Part shown: positions 26,978 through 35,746 of the stretch, piece by piece | How positions within the stretch are numbered: the stretch's first letter is position 1 | Layout of the letters: the number at the start of each line of letters is the position of its first letter | Assembly: GCF_900110755.1 (NCBI RefSeq) | Contig: NZ_FOFF01000004.1 | Location: 62,001 to 126,000, forward strand | Length of the DNA stretch: 64,000 nucleotides | Direction of reading: 5' to 3' | DNA from: Streptomyces sp. yr375 | Lineage (GTDB): Bacteria; Actinomycetota; Actinomycetes; Streptomycetales; Streptomycetaceae | The notes under the pieces: generated by a model | Seen by the model: the letters and a program-made list of their open reading frames with translations, nothing else | Databases searched by the model: none | What the model was told of the DNA's origin: nothing | Position numbers and translations under genes: made by a program

Positions 26978-29283
26978 GCAACGAAGCAGCCACCGCGACG
27001 ACCACCGTGGCGGCCGCCCAGGCCCCCGAGCCGATCCCGCACGGCCTCGGCGTGTCCCTCCAGCCCGCCGACGCGCGCGCGAAGACCGAGGGCACCTTCC
27101 CCTACGCGGCCGACCTGTGGGCCGAGGGCCTGCTGTGGGCGGCCGTGCTGCGCTCCCCGCACGCGCACGCGCGCATCGTGTCCATCGACACGTCCCACGC
27201 GCGGGAGATGCCCGGCGTACGCGCCGTCGTCACCCACGAGGACGTCCCCGGGCGTCCGTTGCACGGCCGGGGCAAGGCCGACCGGCCGGTGTTCGCCTCC
27301 GAGGTCGTGCGCCACCACGGCGAGCCCATCGCCGCCGTCGCCGCCGACCACCCGGACACCGCGCGGATGGCCGCCGCCGCCGTCATCGTCGAGTACGAGG
27401 TGCTCGACCCGGTGATCGACCCGGAGCAGGCCTTCGAGGCGGAGCCGCTGCACCCCGACGGCAACCTGATCCGGCACATCCCGCTGCACCACGGCGACCC
27501 GTCCGCGGCCGGCGAGGTCGTCGTCGAGGGCCAGTACCGCATCGGCCGCGCGGACCCCGCCCCGATCGGCGCGGAGGCCGGCCTCGCCGTGCCCCGCCCG
27601 GACGGCGGCGTGGAGCTGTACCTCGCCTCGACCGACCCGCACACCGACCGCGACACGGCCGCCGCCGTCTTCGGCCTGGCGCCCGACCAGGTGAAGATCG
27701 TCGTCACCGGGGTGCCCGGCGCGACCGCCGACCGCGAGGACCAGGGCTTCCAGCTCCCGCTGGGCCTGCTGGCCCTGAAGACCGGCTGCCCGGTGAAACT
27801 GACGGCCACGCGCGAGGAGTCCTTCCTCGGCCACGCCCACCGGCACCCCACCCTGCTGCGCTACCGCCACCACGCCGACGCCGACGGCCGGCTCGTGAAG
27901 GTCGAGGCGCAGATCCTGCTGGACGCGGGCGCGTACGCCGACACCTCCGCCGAGGCCCTGGCCGCCGCCGTCTCCTTCGCCTGCGGCCCCTACGTCGTCC
28001 CGAACGCCTTCATCGAGGGCTGGGCGGTCCGCACGAACAACCCGCCGTCGGGCCATGTGCGCGGCGAGGGCGCGATGCAGGTGTGCGCCGCCTACGAGGC
28101 GCAGATGGACAAGCTGGCGAAGAGACTCGGCGTCGACCCGGCGGAGCTGCGGCTGCGCAACGTCATGGCGACCGGGGACGTCCTGCCGACCGGCCAGACG
28201 GTGACCTGCCCGGCCCCCGTCGCCGAACTCCTCCAGGCCGTCCAGGAGTTCCCCCTCCCGGAGCTGCCCAAGGACACGCCCGAGGCGGACTGGCTGCTGC
28301 CCGGCGGCCCCGAGGGCGCGGGCGAACCGGGCGCGGTGCGCCGGGGCGTGGGCTACGGCCTGGGCATGGTGCACATGCTGGGCGCGGAGGGCGCGGACGA
28401 GGTCTCCACGGCGACCGTGAAGGTCCAGGACGGCGTCGCGACGGTCCTGTGCGCGGCGGTGGAGACCGGCCAGGGCTTCACGACGCTGGCCCGCCAGATC
28501 GTCCAGGAGACGCTGGGCATCGACGAGGTGCACGTCGCCCCCGTGGACACCGACCAGCCCCCGGCCGGCCCCGGCTGCCGGGGCCGCCACACCTGGGTGT
28601 CCGGCGGCGCGGTGGAGCGGGCGGCCAAGATGGTCCGCACCCAGCTCCTCCAGCCCCTGGCGCACAAGTTCGGCATGTCCACGGAGCTGCTCCAGATCAC
28701 CGACGGCAAGATCACCTCGTACGACGGCGTCCTGTCGACGACCGTCACCGAGGAGCTGCACGGCAAGGAGCTGTGGGCGACGGCCCAGTGCCGCCCGCAC
28801 CCGACCGAGCCGCTGGACGGGGCCGGCCAGGGCGACGCCTTCGTGGGTCTGGCGTTCTGCGCGATCCGCGCGGTGGTGGACGTCGACATCGAGCTGGGCT
28901 CGGTGCGGGTCGTGGAACTGGCGATCGCCCAGGACGTCGGCCGGATCCTGAACCCGGCGCAGCTCGCCGCCCGCATCGAGGCCGGTGTGACGCAGGGCGT
29001 CGGCATCGCGCTCACCGAGAACCTCCGCACCCCGCGCGGTCTGCTCCGCCACCCCGACCTCACCGGCTACGCGCTGCCCACGGCCCTGGACACCCCGGAC
29101 ATCCGGATCGTCAAACTGGTCGAGGAGCGCGACGTGGTCGCCCCCTTCGGGGCGAAGGCGGCCAGCGCGGTCCCCGTGGTGACGTCCCCGGCGGCGATCG
29201 CCTCGGCCGTCCGCGCCGCGACGGGCCGCCCGGTGAACCGCCTGCCGATAAGGCCCCAGGCGGCGGTGGTGACGGACCGATGA
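26974..29283 (+). CDS. Molybdopterin-binding subunit, xanthine dehydrogenase-like with divergent active site
   Basis: Large subunit of the xanthine dehydrogenase/CO dehydrogenase family (769 residues). The a/b hammerhead (EGTFPYAADLWAEGLLWAAV) and cofactor motifs such as VETGQGFTTLARQIVQETLG are present. Key catalytic motifs are not: GGGFGGK is replaced by a VPGATADRED segment near 247-257, RGFG by RGEG, and the final GVGE by AASA at 729-732. The general-base Glu is therefore missing. It probably binds the cofactor but may not hydroxylate xanthine. GTG start overlaps the upstream stop; its own stop overlaps the next ATG. Confidence 0.84.
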   Translation: MSNEAATATTTVAAAQAPEPIPHGLGVSLQPADARAKTEGTFPYAADLWAEGLLWAAVLRSPHAHARIVSIDTSHAREMPGVRAVVTHEDVPGRPLHGRGKADRPVFASEVVRHHGEPIAAVAADHPDTARMAAAAVIVEYEVLDPVIDPEQAFEAEPLHPDGNLIRHIPLHHGDPSAAGEVVVEGQYRIGRADPAPIGAEAGLAVPRPDGGVELYLASTDPHTDRDTAAAVFGLAPDQVKIVVTGVPGATADREDQGFQLPLGLLALKTGCPVKLTATREESFLGHAHRHPTLLRYRHHADADGRLVKVEAQILLDAGAYADTSAEALAAAVSFACGPYVVPNAFIEGWAVRTNNPPSGHVRGEGAMQVCAAYEAQMDKLAKRLGVDPAELRLRNVMATGDVLPTGQTVTCPAPVAELLQAVQEFPLPELPKDTPEADWLLPGGPEGAGEPGAVRRGVGYGLGMVHMLGAEGADEVSTATVKVQDGVATVLCAAVETGQGFTTLARQIVQETLGIDEVHVAPVDTDQPPAGPGCRGRHTWVSGGAVERAAKMVRTQLLQPLAHKFGMSTELLQITDGKITSYDGVLSTTVTEELHGKELWATAQCRPHPTEPLDGAGQGDAFVGLAFCAIRAVVDVDIELGSVRVVELAIAQDVGRILNPAQLAARIEAGVTQGVGIALTENLRTPRGLLRHPDLTGYALPTALDTPDIRIVKLVEERDVVAPFGAKAASAVPVVTSPAAIASAVRAATGRPVNRLPIRPQAAVVTDR

Positions 29284-29432
29284 GCGAGCCCGAGCCTCAG
29301 CAGTACGAGCCTCAGAGCCACGAGCCTCAGCAGTTCGAACCTCCGCCGAGTGTGGGGAAGCTGCTGGTCTGGATCCTGGTGTTCGTGCTGGCGGCGGTGG
29401 TCGTGGTACTCGGTGGCGTGTACCTGACCTGA
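29280..29432 (+). CDS. 50-residue tail-anchored membrane protein ending the Mo operon
   Basis: Starts at ATGA overlapping the stop of the molybdenum subunit. A Glu/Pro/Gln repeat (EPQQYEPQSHEPQQFEPPPS) is followed by one membrane helix (LLVWILVFVLAAVVVVLGGV) that ends the protein. Small size and coupling suggest it could anchor the complex at the membrane. I know no family for it. Confidence 0.72.
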   Translation: MSEPEPQQYEPQSHEPQQFEPPPSVGKLLVWILVFVLAAVVVVLGGVYLT

Positions 29433-29548
29433 GCTGACCTGACCTGGTGTGACGTCAGGTGATCTGACGGGGCGGGGCGTTGTCAGTGGTGCCGCGTAGG
29501 CTGCGAAGCAGTGGGACGGCGCACGCAACTTTCCGCACGGGGGACCCG

Positions 29549-30841
29549 ATGAGCACGACCAGGACCACCACCGGCACGACGAAGATCACGACGACGATCA
29601 AGAAGATCACCTTCACCGAGGACCAGCTCGACCCGTACGTCACGCACGCGCCGACGCGCCGCTGGCTCACCGGCCCCGGCCTGCCGGGACTGCCGGGCGA
29701 CGGCGGCCTGCTGACGTTCGAGGCGCTGCGCACGGACGGCCTGCGCACGGTCGCGGACTCCACGGGCGACCCCGAGGGCCGCCTGGCGGCGGAGCTGCGC
29801 GACCGCCTGGTGATAGGCGGCATCCTGGGCGCGGACGGCCGGTCGCGGGAGTCGGTCCTGCTGGACGGCATGACGGGCGAGATCTCCACGACGTACTTCC
29901 TGCACGACCGCCCCGACCTGATGGACACCCGCCCGCTCGCCCCGTCCCTGGAGAAGCTGGTGCGCTGCGCGACGGCGGTGGACGAACTGACGGCGCTGCG
30001 CGGCCAGTTCGCCTCCTACGCGGGCCGGCTCGGCCCGCAGGCGGTCACGGAGGCGACGCGGCACCTGCTCGCGGTGTTCGAGGACAGCGCGGCGGGGGAG
30101 GCGGCGAAGGGGGCGGACGGCGCGTCGGCCGGCCTCTTCTGGAAGCTGGCGGCGGTGATCCGCCCGCTCGCCCTGGTGGCCGGCCCGGGCACGCGGTCCG
30201 GCCTGGCCCTGGACCTGCCGGTGCGCCTCCTGGACGAGGAGTTCGGCTCCGGCGAGATCGTCCGCTTCGAGGACGTCGACTTCCCGAAGGCCCTCACCCA
30301 CGCCCCGACCCGCGACTTCCTGCGCGAGGTGGGCCTCCCGGAAGAGGCCGTCTGGTTCACCCTGGAGACGGACATGCCGCTCCAGACCCTCGCCGAGTAC
30401 GGCACGGACGACCGAGCAGACGACCGCGCCGGGGACCCCTCCGGCGAACACCGACTCCCCGCCGCCGCTGCCGACGCCGACCGCCTGATCCGCCTGGGCC
30501 ACCTCCTGGAGGACACCAGCCTGGTCGTCGACGGCACCACGGGCGCGGTCCTGACCTGGAGCGAGCCGGACCAGGCCCTGCGCCCCCTCAACGCCGACAT
30601 CTCGACCCTGGCGTTCACCCTCTGGCTGATCCGACGCGAACGCGCCCTGGACGCCGTACACGAACTGACCGATGCCTACGGCCAGTTGGCCGACACCATG
30701 TCCCGCACCCTGGCCGCCGTGGACCCGCTGGCCTGCGCCCCCACCCCCGACGGCCTGCCCTACTGGCCGACCGTGTTCGAGGACGAGACGGGCGGCGGGC
30801 TGTGCGCCGAGTACGCCGAGTACGCGGGCCGTAGACCGTGA
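29549..30841 (+). CDS. Double SUKH-4 immunity-like protein
   Basis: Two SUKH-4 type domains in one chain of 430 residues. The repeats start with matching segments, THAPTRRWLTGPGLPGLPGD and THAPTRDFLREVGLPEEAVW. They share the VVDGTTGAVLTWSEPDQALR / VLLDGMTGEISTTYFLHDRP strand and the PLNADIS / PLAPSLE ending. A Thr-rich leader (TTRTTTGTTKITTTIKKITF) precedes the first. SUKH proteins usually neutralise polymorphic toxins, but no toxin gene is adjacent here. It stands alone between the Mo operon and a convergent oxidoreductase. Confidence 0.72.
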   Translation: MSTTRTTTGTTKITTTIKKITFTEDQLDPYVTHAPTRRWLTGPGLPGLPGDGGLLTFEALRTDGLRTVADSTGDPEGRLAAELRDRLVIGGILGADGRSRESVLLDGMTGEISTTYFLHDRPDLMDTRPLAPSLEKLVRCATAVDELTALRGQFASYAGRLGPQAVTEATRHLLAVFEDSAAGEAAKGADGASAGLFWKLAAVIRPLALVAGPGTRSGLALDLPVRLLDEEFGSGEIVRFEDVDFPKALTHAPTRDFLREVGLPEEAVWFTLETDMPLQTLAEYGTDDRADDRAGDPSGEHRLPAAAADADRLIRLGHLLEDTSLVVDGTTGAVLTWSEPDQALRPLNADISTLAFTLWLIRRERALDAVHELTDAYGQLADTMSRTLAAVDPLACAPTPDGLPYWPTVFEDETGGGLCAEYAEYAGRRP

Positions 30842-30870
30842 TCTGCCAGGCCGTCAGCGAGAGACGGCCG

Positions 30871-31332
30871 CTATTCCAGCCACGTCCCGTCGCGCATGAT
30901 GACCCTGCCGCGTAGTTCCGGCTCGCCGCGCCAAGCGCGCACACTCTTCGGCACCACGCGCACGTACAGGAAGGAACCCTCTTCCGCGCGCGGGTCCCAC
31001 CCGAACTTGGCGGCGAACGCCTCCGCTGCGTCCGCGGGTACATCCCGGTCCGGGAAACACTCCGCCTCGCCCTGGACGAGCACCACATCGAAGGTGTCCG
31101 GCAGCGCCAGCCGCACGCGCGGTTCCTCGCGGACGTTCCGCGCGGTCGCGGAAGCGGCGCTGGTGCACATCCACACAGCTCGCCCGTCCCACAGGAACCA
31201 CAGCGGCACCTGGTGCGGCCCGTGATCGGGATGCGCTGTCGACACCCATACGTCCCGCTCGCTGACGAGCCGTTCCAGAGTGTCCCGCTTACGCTCCGTC
31301 GCCTGGCGGCGAACAACCTCCGTGATCTCCAT
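30871..31332 (-). CDS. Pyridoxamine 5'-phosphate oxidase-like (PPOX, F420- or FMN-binding) protein
   Basis: Split-barrel flavin/deazaflavin-binding protein, 153 residues, likely a reductase acting on an unknown small molecule. Fold marks are LVSERDVWVSTAHPDHGPHQ, VPLWFLWDGRAVWMCTSAAS, ARNVREEPRVRLALP and VVLVQGEAECFPDRD. The start giving MEITEVVRRQATERKRDTLE is preferred. Length and pattern fit the actinobacterial F420-dependent group, but FMN cannot be excluded. Convergent with the SUKH gene. Confidence 0.82.
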   Translation of the reverse strand: MEITEVVRRQATERKRDTLERLVSERDVWVSTAHPDHGPHQVPLWFLWDGRAVWMCTSAASATARNVREEPRVRLALPDTFDVVLVQGEAECFPDRDVPADAAEAFAAKFGWDPRAEEGSFLYVRVVPKSVRAWRGEPELRGRVIMRDGTWLE

Positions 31333-31549
31333 CAACGCCGACCCTAGCCAGCGGTCGCACAGCGCGCATGGGGCGAGAGACCTACTCCCGACGACTGATG
31401 ACGCCTCAACTCCCGGCGAGGGCACGGCCGACGGGGGCGCTCGGCAACCGCACCAGGTGGCGGGGGGACGTCCACGTAGCACACTCCCGAGGGGGCGAAT
31501 ACGCTGGTCGCAGGGGGTCGACACGGTTTCGAGCCGAGGGGAGCCACCC

Positions 31550-32002
31550 ATGAGGAAGCAGCGGACGCAGCGCAAGCGGCGGATGCAGATGCAGCCGAAG
31601 AGCGGGAACGGTGCCTGGTGGCGCGTGACGGGAGTCGTCACCGCACTCGCCACGGCCGCCGCGATCGCCTCCGTCGCCCCGGCCCAGGCTCAGTCCACCG
31701 CTCAACTGTCCGCGTGGGTCAGCGACGGCTGGGGCGGCGGCACCATCACCAGCCAGCCCGCCGGGATCAACTGCCACCAGTCGGCGTGGGACCCGTACGC
31801 GACGAACGAACCGCAGCCGTACCCGACCGGCACCTGCACCGCGACCTTCGAGGTCGGCACGAGGGTCACCTTCACCGCCACCCCCGACACGGGCTCCTAC
31901 CTGAACGACGGCCCCACCCCGAACCCGGCGACCATCCGAACCGGCTACAACTTCACCTGGGTCATGTTCTGCCCGACGGACGGCCTCTGCTCCGCAGGCT
32001 GA
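31550..32002 (+). CDS. Secreted protein with a divergent InlB B-repeat domain
   Basis: A 150-residue exported protein. A very basic N-terminus (MRKQRTQRKRRMQMQPKSGN) leads into hydrophobic WWRVTGVVTALATAAAIASV and a signal-peptidase site after VAPAQAQ. The mature part reads GTITSQPAGINCH, then GTCTATFEVGTRVTFTATPD, the pattern of divergent InlB/Big-type repeats, with four Cys that can form two disulfides. GAGGGGAG precedes the ATG. Function unknown; probably binds an extracellular partner. Confidence 0.78.
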   Translation: MRKQRTQRKRRMQMQPKSGNGAWWRVTGVVTALATAAAIASVAPAQAQSTAQLSAWVSDGWGGGTITSQPAGINCHQSAWDPYATNEPQPYPTGTCTATFEVGTRVTFTATPDTGSYLNDGPTPNPATIRTGYNFTWVMFCPTDGLCSAG

Positions 32003-32025
32003 GGCCGGCCGCCGGTGTCCTGGCC

Positions 32026-32751
32026 TTACTTCAGGTGGCGGTCCAAGAACCGGCACCCGTCCTCGAGTTCGAACCACGGGGTGCCGGTGTGCCCGCCCAG
32101 GTTGGCGTGCAGCGTCTTCTCCTTGCTGCCGAAGGCGTCGAACAGGTCAAGGGCCCGTTGCCGGGGGTTCCCTTCGTCGTCCCACTGCAACAGGAACAGC
32201 AGCGGAATGGTGACCTGCCGGGCCTCCTCGCGCTGGACACGGGGCACATACCCCCCGGCGAAGAAGCCTGCGGCCGCGATACGCGGTTCGGCCACCGCCA
32301 GCCGGATGCCGAGGGCGGTCCACCCGCCGGAGTACCCGACCCGGCTGCCGATCTCGGGCAGTTCAAGGAGGGCGTCCAAAGTGGTCTGCCATTCCGGGAC
32401 CGCGTTCTCGACCAGCGGGCCGATGAAGGACTCGAAGATCTCGTCGACCTGCTCGCCGGCCTGCATCGCCCGCCGGATTTCGGCGCGGGCCTGCTCGGCG
32501 GCGGCGGAACGGGGCCGGTCACCGCACCCGGCGGCGTCGATGGTGGCCACCGCGTAGCCGCGCGCCGCGGTGTACCGGGCCCGCGCCACCAGCCGGGGTT
32601 CGGCCTTCGGCAGGCCGTTGTTGTGGGCCATCAGGATCAGCGGGGCCGCCGCCGCGGACTCAGGCGTCCACAGGGTGCCGGGGATCTCGCCGAGGGTGAA
32701 CTCGCGCTCGAGGACGCCGTCGTCGAAACGCTGTTCGGAAGTGAAATGCAT
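32026..32751 (-). CDS. Alpha/beta hydrolase (dienelactone hydrolase-like)
   Basis: Cytoplasmic serine hydrolase, 241 residues, substrate unknown. The nucleophile elbow is GYSGGW, the catalytic His lies in NLGGHTGTPW, and the acid is probably in LQWDDEGNPRQ. The oxyanion region reads PLILMAHNNGLPKAEPRL. GAAAGG lies seven bases before the ATG. Ends a few bases from the convergent secreted-protein gene. Esterase or peptidase roles are equally possible. Confidence 0.82.
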   Translation of the reverse strand: MHFTSEQRFDDGVLEREFTLGEIPGTLWTPESAAAAPLILMAHNNGLPKAEPRLVARARYTAARGYAVATIDAAGCGDRPRSAAAEQARAEIRRAMQAGEQVDEIFESFIGPLVENAVPEWQTTLDALLELPEIGSRVGYSGGWTALGIRLAVAEPRIAAAGFFAGGYVPRVQREEARQVTIPLLFLLQWDDEGNPRQRALDLFDAFGSKEKTLHANLGGHTGTPWFELEDGCRFLDRHLK

Positions 32752-32831
32752 GGTCGTGCCTTTCGGGAGTGCACGCGAACGGCGCTCCCGGACGACCTAT
32801 CGCCCGACCGTGACCCCGGAGGAGAGCACCC

Positions 32832-32894
32832 ATGTCGATACAGCGTTCACGGGTACCACCTCCTCGTTCTCTCGCACGGCCTCCGTCAGGCTAA
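32832..32894 (+). CDS. Candidate 20-residue micro-ORF
   Basis: ATG at 32832 to TAA at 32892, preceded at five bases by the very strong site GGAGGAGAG (32818-32826). It encodes an Arg/Pro-rich peptide, MSIQRSRVPPPRSLARPPSG. It lies between divergently read hydrolase and tRNA genes with nothing obvious downstream to regulate. Could be a leader peptide, a small protein or chance. Confidence 0.35.
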   Translation: MSIQRSRVPPPRSLARPPSG

Positions 32895-32932
32895 CAACGG
32901 CCACCGCGGCCCGCCAACGGGTTTTCACACTC

Positions 32933-33007
32933 TGGAGGCCATGGCGGGAATCGAACCCACGTAACTCGCTTTGCAGGCGAGCCCCTAAACCACTCGGGCA
33001 CACGGCC
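32933..33007 (-). tRNA. tRNA-Cys (GCA)
   Basis: On the minus strand the acceptor arm GGCCGTG pairs with CATGGCC. The anticodon arm is CTCGC-CTGCAAA-GCGAG with anticodon GCA. The T arm is GTGGG-TTCGATT-CCCGC. The discriminator base is U, the main identity element for cysteinyl-tRNA synthetase, and CCA is encoded. Length 75. Confidence 0.95.
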
Positions 33008-33222
33008 AGGTCGGGGGTGGGGGGTTTGAAGGCCCCGTCCGAACTTGGTGTCTTGACCGTAGGGGTGGGGTGGGGAGGGGTTCAAGGGGGGCGGGCGCGC
33101 TGCAACGGGACTGCCATGTGCCGTTCATGAAAGGGGGGTGTCGGGGTGTGGGTGGCCGGTGCCCGGGCCTCGTGGTCGAATCCTCTCGCCGGTGAGTTCG
33201 TCGGGCCCCTACGCTTGCTCGC

Positions 33223-33438
33223 ATGCGGCCCGATCCCTCCCTCGCCCTCACTCTCCCCCTTGACCCCGATCTTCGGCGTGCCCTGGACGACCTCGCGGAT
33301 GCCACCGGGCGTCGGCCGGAGGACGTCGCGTTGGACGCCGTACGGGTCGGGCTGCGGGTGGAGGAGGCGCGGGTGCGGGGGGTGGCCGAGCGGCTTGCGG
33401 GGGCTCATGGCGGGCTGTTGCGGAGGTTGGGGGAATGA
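33223..33438 (+). CDS. Antitoxin of a Fic/Doc-type module
   Basis: Protein of 71 residues whose ATGA overlap with the downstream toxin gene marks a toxin-antitoxin pair. It looks like a ribbon-helix-helix-type antitoxin (LALTLPLDPDLRRALDDLAD, then RRPEDVALDAVRVGLRVEEA). There is no ribosome site; a TACGCT -10 box at 33210-33215 is placed so that transcription would begin at the ATG, a leaderless mRNA. Located 215 bases from tRNA-Cys. Confidence 0.75.
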   Translation: MRPDPSLALTLPLDPDLRRALDDLADATGRRPEDVALDAVRVGLRVEEARVRGVAERLAGAHGGLLRRLGE

Positions 33439-33833
33439 GTCGCGATGCCGGACAGCGGCCTACCCGGTATCTCACTCTCGCCGATGTCACCGGCATCGCG
33501 CGGATCGCGTTCGGGGGGCGGGCTCCTGAGGCGCGGGAGCCCGGGCTGCTCGCATCCGCCGTGCATCGGCCCCGGGCCCGGATGTTCGGTACGGCCGCGT
33601 ACGACGACCTGCACGAGCAGGCGGCCGCCCTGCTGCACGCGATCGCCACGAACCACCCCCTCGTGGACGGCAACAAGCGCGCCGCCTGGCTGGCCACCGT
33701 GACGTTTCTCGCGCTGCACGGCGTGGATCTCGCCGCCTGTGACCAGGACGCGGCGTACGACCTGGTCATCGACGTGGCGTCCGGTACGGAGTCGGAGGTC
33801 GCGGTGATCGCGCGGCGACTGCGGGTGCTGTGA
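33435..33833 (+). CDS. Fic/Doc family toxin
   Basis: Fic-fold protein of 132 residues. The active-site motif is HPLVDGNKRAAW (H74 to R82), a Doc-like H-x-(F/L)-x-D-G-N-K-R loop. Doc toxins phosphorylate EF-Tu; AMPylating Fic proteins have GNGR instead. An upstream helix segment reads LHEQAAALLHAIATN. GGGGGA precedes the ATG, which overlaps the antitoxin stop. Possibly active, as no motif is broken. Confidence 0.85.
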   Translation: MSRDAGQRPTRYLTLADVTGIARIAFGGRAPEAREPGLLASAVHRPRARMFGTAAYDDLHEQAAALLHAIATNHPLVDGNKRAAWLATVTFLALHGVDLAACDQDAAYDLVIDVASGTESEVAVIARRLRVL

Positions 33834-33946
33834 CGTGAGTCCCACCCACCGGCGACCCGGCCTCGTTCGCCCATCGGTGCCGTCGGGCCGCCGGTAGGGT
33901 GGCCCGGTTGTCATACGCAGCCGCCCGACCCACGAACCCGGAGACC

Positions 33947-35746
33947 GTGACTACCACCGCCGCCACCGCCACGTCCTCCCACCACCTGTCGCCCGCCTTT
34001 CCCGGCCGCGCGCCCTGGGGCACCGCCAGCAAGCTGCGTGCCTGGCAGCAGGGGGCGATGGAGAGGTACCTCCAGGAGCAGCCACGCGACTTCCTCGCCG
34101 TCGCCACGCCCGGCGCCGGCAAGACGACGTTCGCGCTGACCCTCGCCTCCTGGCTGCTGCACCACCACGTCGTGCAGCAGGTGACCGTGGTCGCGCCGAC
34201 CGAGCACCTGAAGAAGCAGTGGGCGGAGGCGGCCGCGAGGATAGGGATCAGGCTCGATCCCGAGTACAGCGCCGGACCGCTGAGCAAGGACTACCACGGC
34301 GTCGCCGTGACGTACGCGGGCGTCGGCGTGCGGCCGATGCTGCACCGCAACCGCTCCGAGCAGCGCAAGACCCTCGTCATCCTTGACGAGATCCACCACG
34401 CCGGTGACAGCAAGTCGTGGGGCGAGGCGTGTCTGGAGGCGTTCGAGCCGGCCACCCGCCGTCTCGCGCTCACCGGTACGCCGTTCCGGTCCGACACCAA
34501 CCCCATCCCCTTCGTGACGTACGAGGAGGGCAACGACGGGATCCGGCGGTCGTCGGCCGACTACACCTACGGGTACGGGTCGGCGCTCGCCGACAACGTC
34601 GTGCGGCCCGTCATCTTCCTCTCCTACAGCGGCAACATGCGCTGGCGCACGAAGGCAGGCGACGAGATCGCGGCCCGGCTCGGCGAGCCGATGACGAAGG
34701 ACGCGATCAGCCAGGCCTGGCGCACCGCGCTCGACGCGCGCGGGGAGTGGATGCCGAGCGTGCTGCGCGCCGCCGACCAGCGGCTCACCGAGGTCAGGAA
34801 GGCCATCCCGGACGCCGGTGCGCTCGTCATCGCCTCCGACCAGGACTCCGCCCGCGCCTACGCCAAGCTGATCCGGGAGATCACCGGCGACAAGGCGACC
34901 CTCGTCCTGTCCGACGACAACGGCGCGTCCAACCGCATCGACGAGTTCAGCGCGAGCAACGACCGGTGGATGGTCGCGGTGCGGATGGTGTCGGAAGGCG
35001 TCGACGTGCCGCGCCTCGCCGTCGGCGTGTACGCGACGACCATCTCCACGCCCCTCTTCTTCGCGCAGGCCGTCGGGCGTTTCGTGCGGTCGCGGCGGCG
35101 CGGCGAGACCGCGTCCGTGTTCCTGCCGACCGTGCCCGACCTGCTCGGCTTCGCCAACGAGATGGAGGTCGAGCGCGACCACGTCCTCGACAAGCCGAAG
35201 AAGGACGGCGAGGAGGATCCGTACGCCGAGTCCGAGCAGGAGATGGACGAGGCGAACAAGGAGCAGGACGAGGACACCGGCGAGCAGGAGCAGTTCTCCT
35301 TCGAGGCGCTGGAGTCCGAGGCCGTCTTCGACCGGGTGATGTACAACGGCGCCGAGTTCGGCATGCAGGCCCACCCCGGCAGCGAGGAGGAGCAGGACTA
35401 CCTCGGCATCCCGGGGCTGCTGGAGCCCGACCAGGTGCAGATGCTGCTCCAGAAGCGGCAGGCCAAGCAGATCGCGCACAGCAAGAGGAAGCCGGACACT
35501 GTGGCCGACCTGATCGAACTGCCCGCCGAGCGCCGGCCGGTCGTCTCGCACAAGGAGATGATGGAGCTGCGCAAGCAGCTCAACACGATGGTCGGCGCGT
35601 ACGTCCACCAGAGCGGCAAGCCGCACGGCGTGATCCACACCGAGCTGCGCCGGGTGTGCGGCGGACCGCCGAGCGCGGAGGCGACGGCGGGGCAGTTGCG
35701 GCAGCGCATCGCCAAGGTGCAGGAGTGGGCCACGCGGATGAAGTGA
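33947..35746 (+). CDS. DEAH-type SF2 helicase (Res/UvrB-like)
   Basis: ATP-dependent superfamily 2 helicase-like protein of 599 residues, likely acting on DNA. Motif Q-like RAWQQGAM, Walker A ATPGAGKTT, Walker B LVILDEIHHAG, motif III LALTGTPFRSD and motif VI AVGRFVRSRRRGET are all present. A Glu/Asp-rich insert (near 440-470) precedes a C-terminal domain of unknown fold. The GTG at 33947 with CGGAGA upstream is preferred over GTG 33899. It is widespread in Streptomyces; role unknown. Confidence 0.85.
   Translation: MTTTAATATSSHHLSPAFPGRAPWGTASKLRAWQQGAMERYLQEQPRDFLAVATPGAGKTTFALTLASWLLHHHVVQQVTVVAPTEHLKKQWAEAAARIGIRLDPEYSAGPLSKDYHGVAVTYAGVGVRPMLHRNRSEQRKTLVILDEIHHAGDSKSWGEACLEAFEPATRRLALTGTPFRSDTNPIPFVTYEEGNDGIRRSSADYTYGYGSALADNVVRPVIFLSYSGNMRWRTKAGDEIAARLGEPMTKDAISQAWRTALDARGEWMPSVLRAADQRLTEVRKAIPDAGALVIASDQDSARAYAKLIREITGDKATLVLSDDNGASNRIDEFSASNDRWMVAVRMVSEGVDVPRLAVGVYATTISTPLFFAQAVGRFVRSRRRGETASVFLPTVPDLLGFANEMEVERDHVLDKPKKDGEEDPYAESEQEMDEANKEQDEDTGEQEQFSFEALESEAVFDRVMYNGAEFGMQAHPGSEEEQDYLGIPGLLEPDQVQMLLQKRQAKQIAHSKRKPDTVADLIELPAERRPVVSHKEMMELRKQLNTMVGAYVHQSGKPHGVIHTELRRVCGGPPSAEATAGQLRQRIAKVQEWATRMK

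Noticed and set aside
33165..33195. A second tRNA or att remnant (GGTCGAATCC-like T-loop)
   Set aside because: No acceptor, anticodon or D arm can be formed around it and it is not a clear copy of the tRNA-Cys end.
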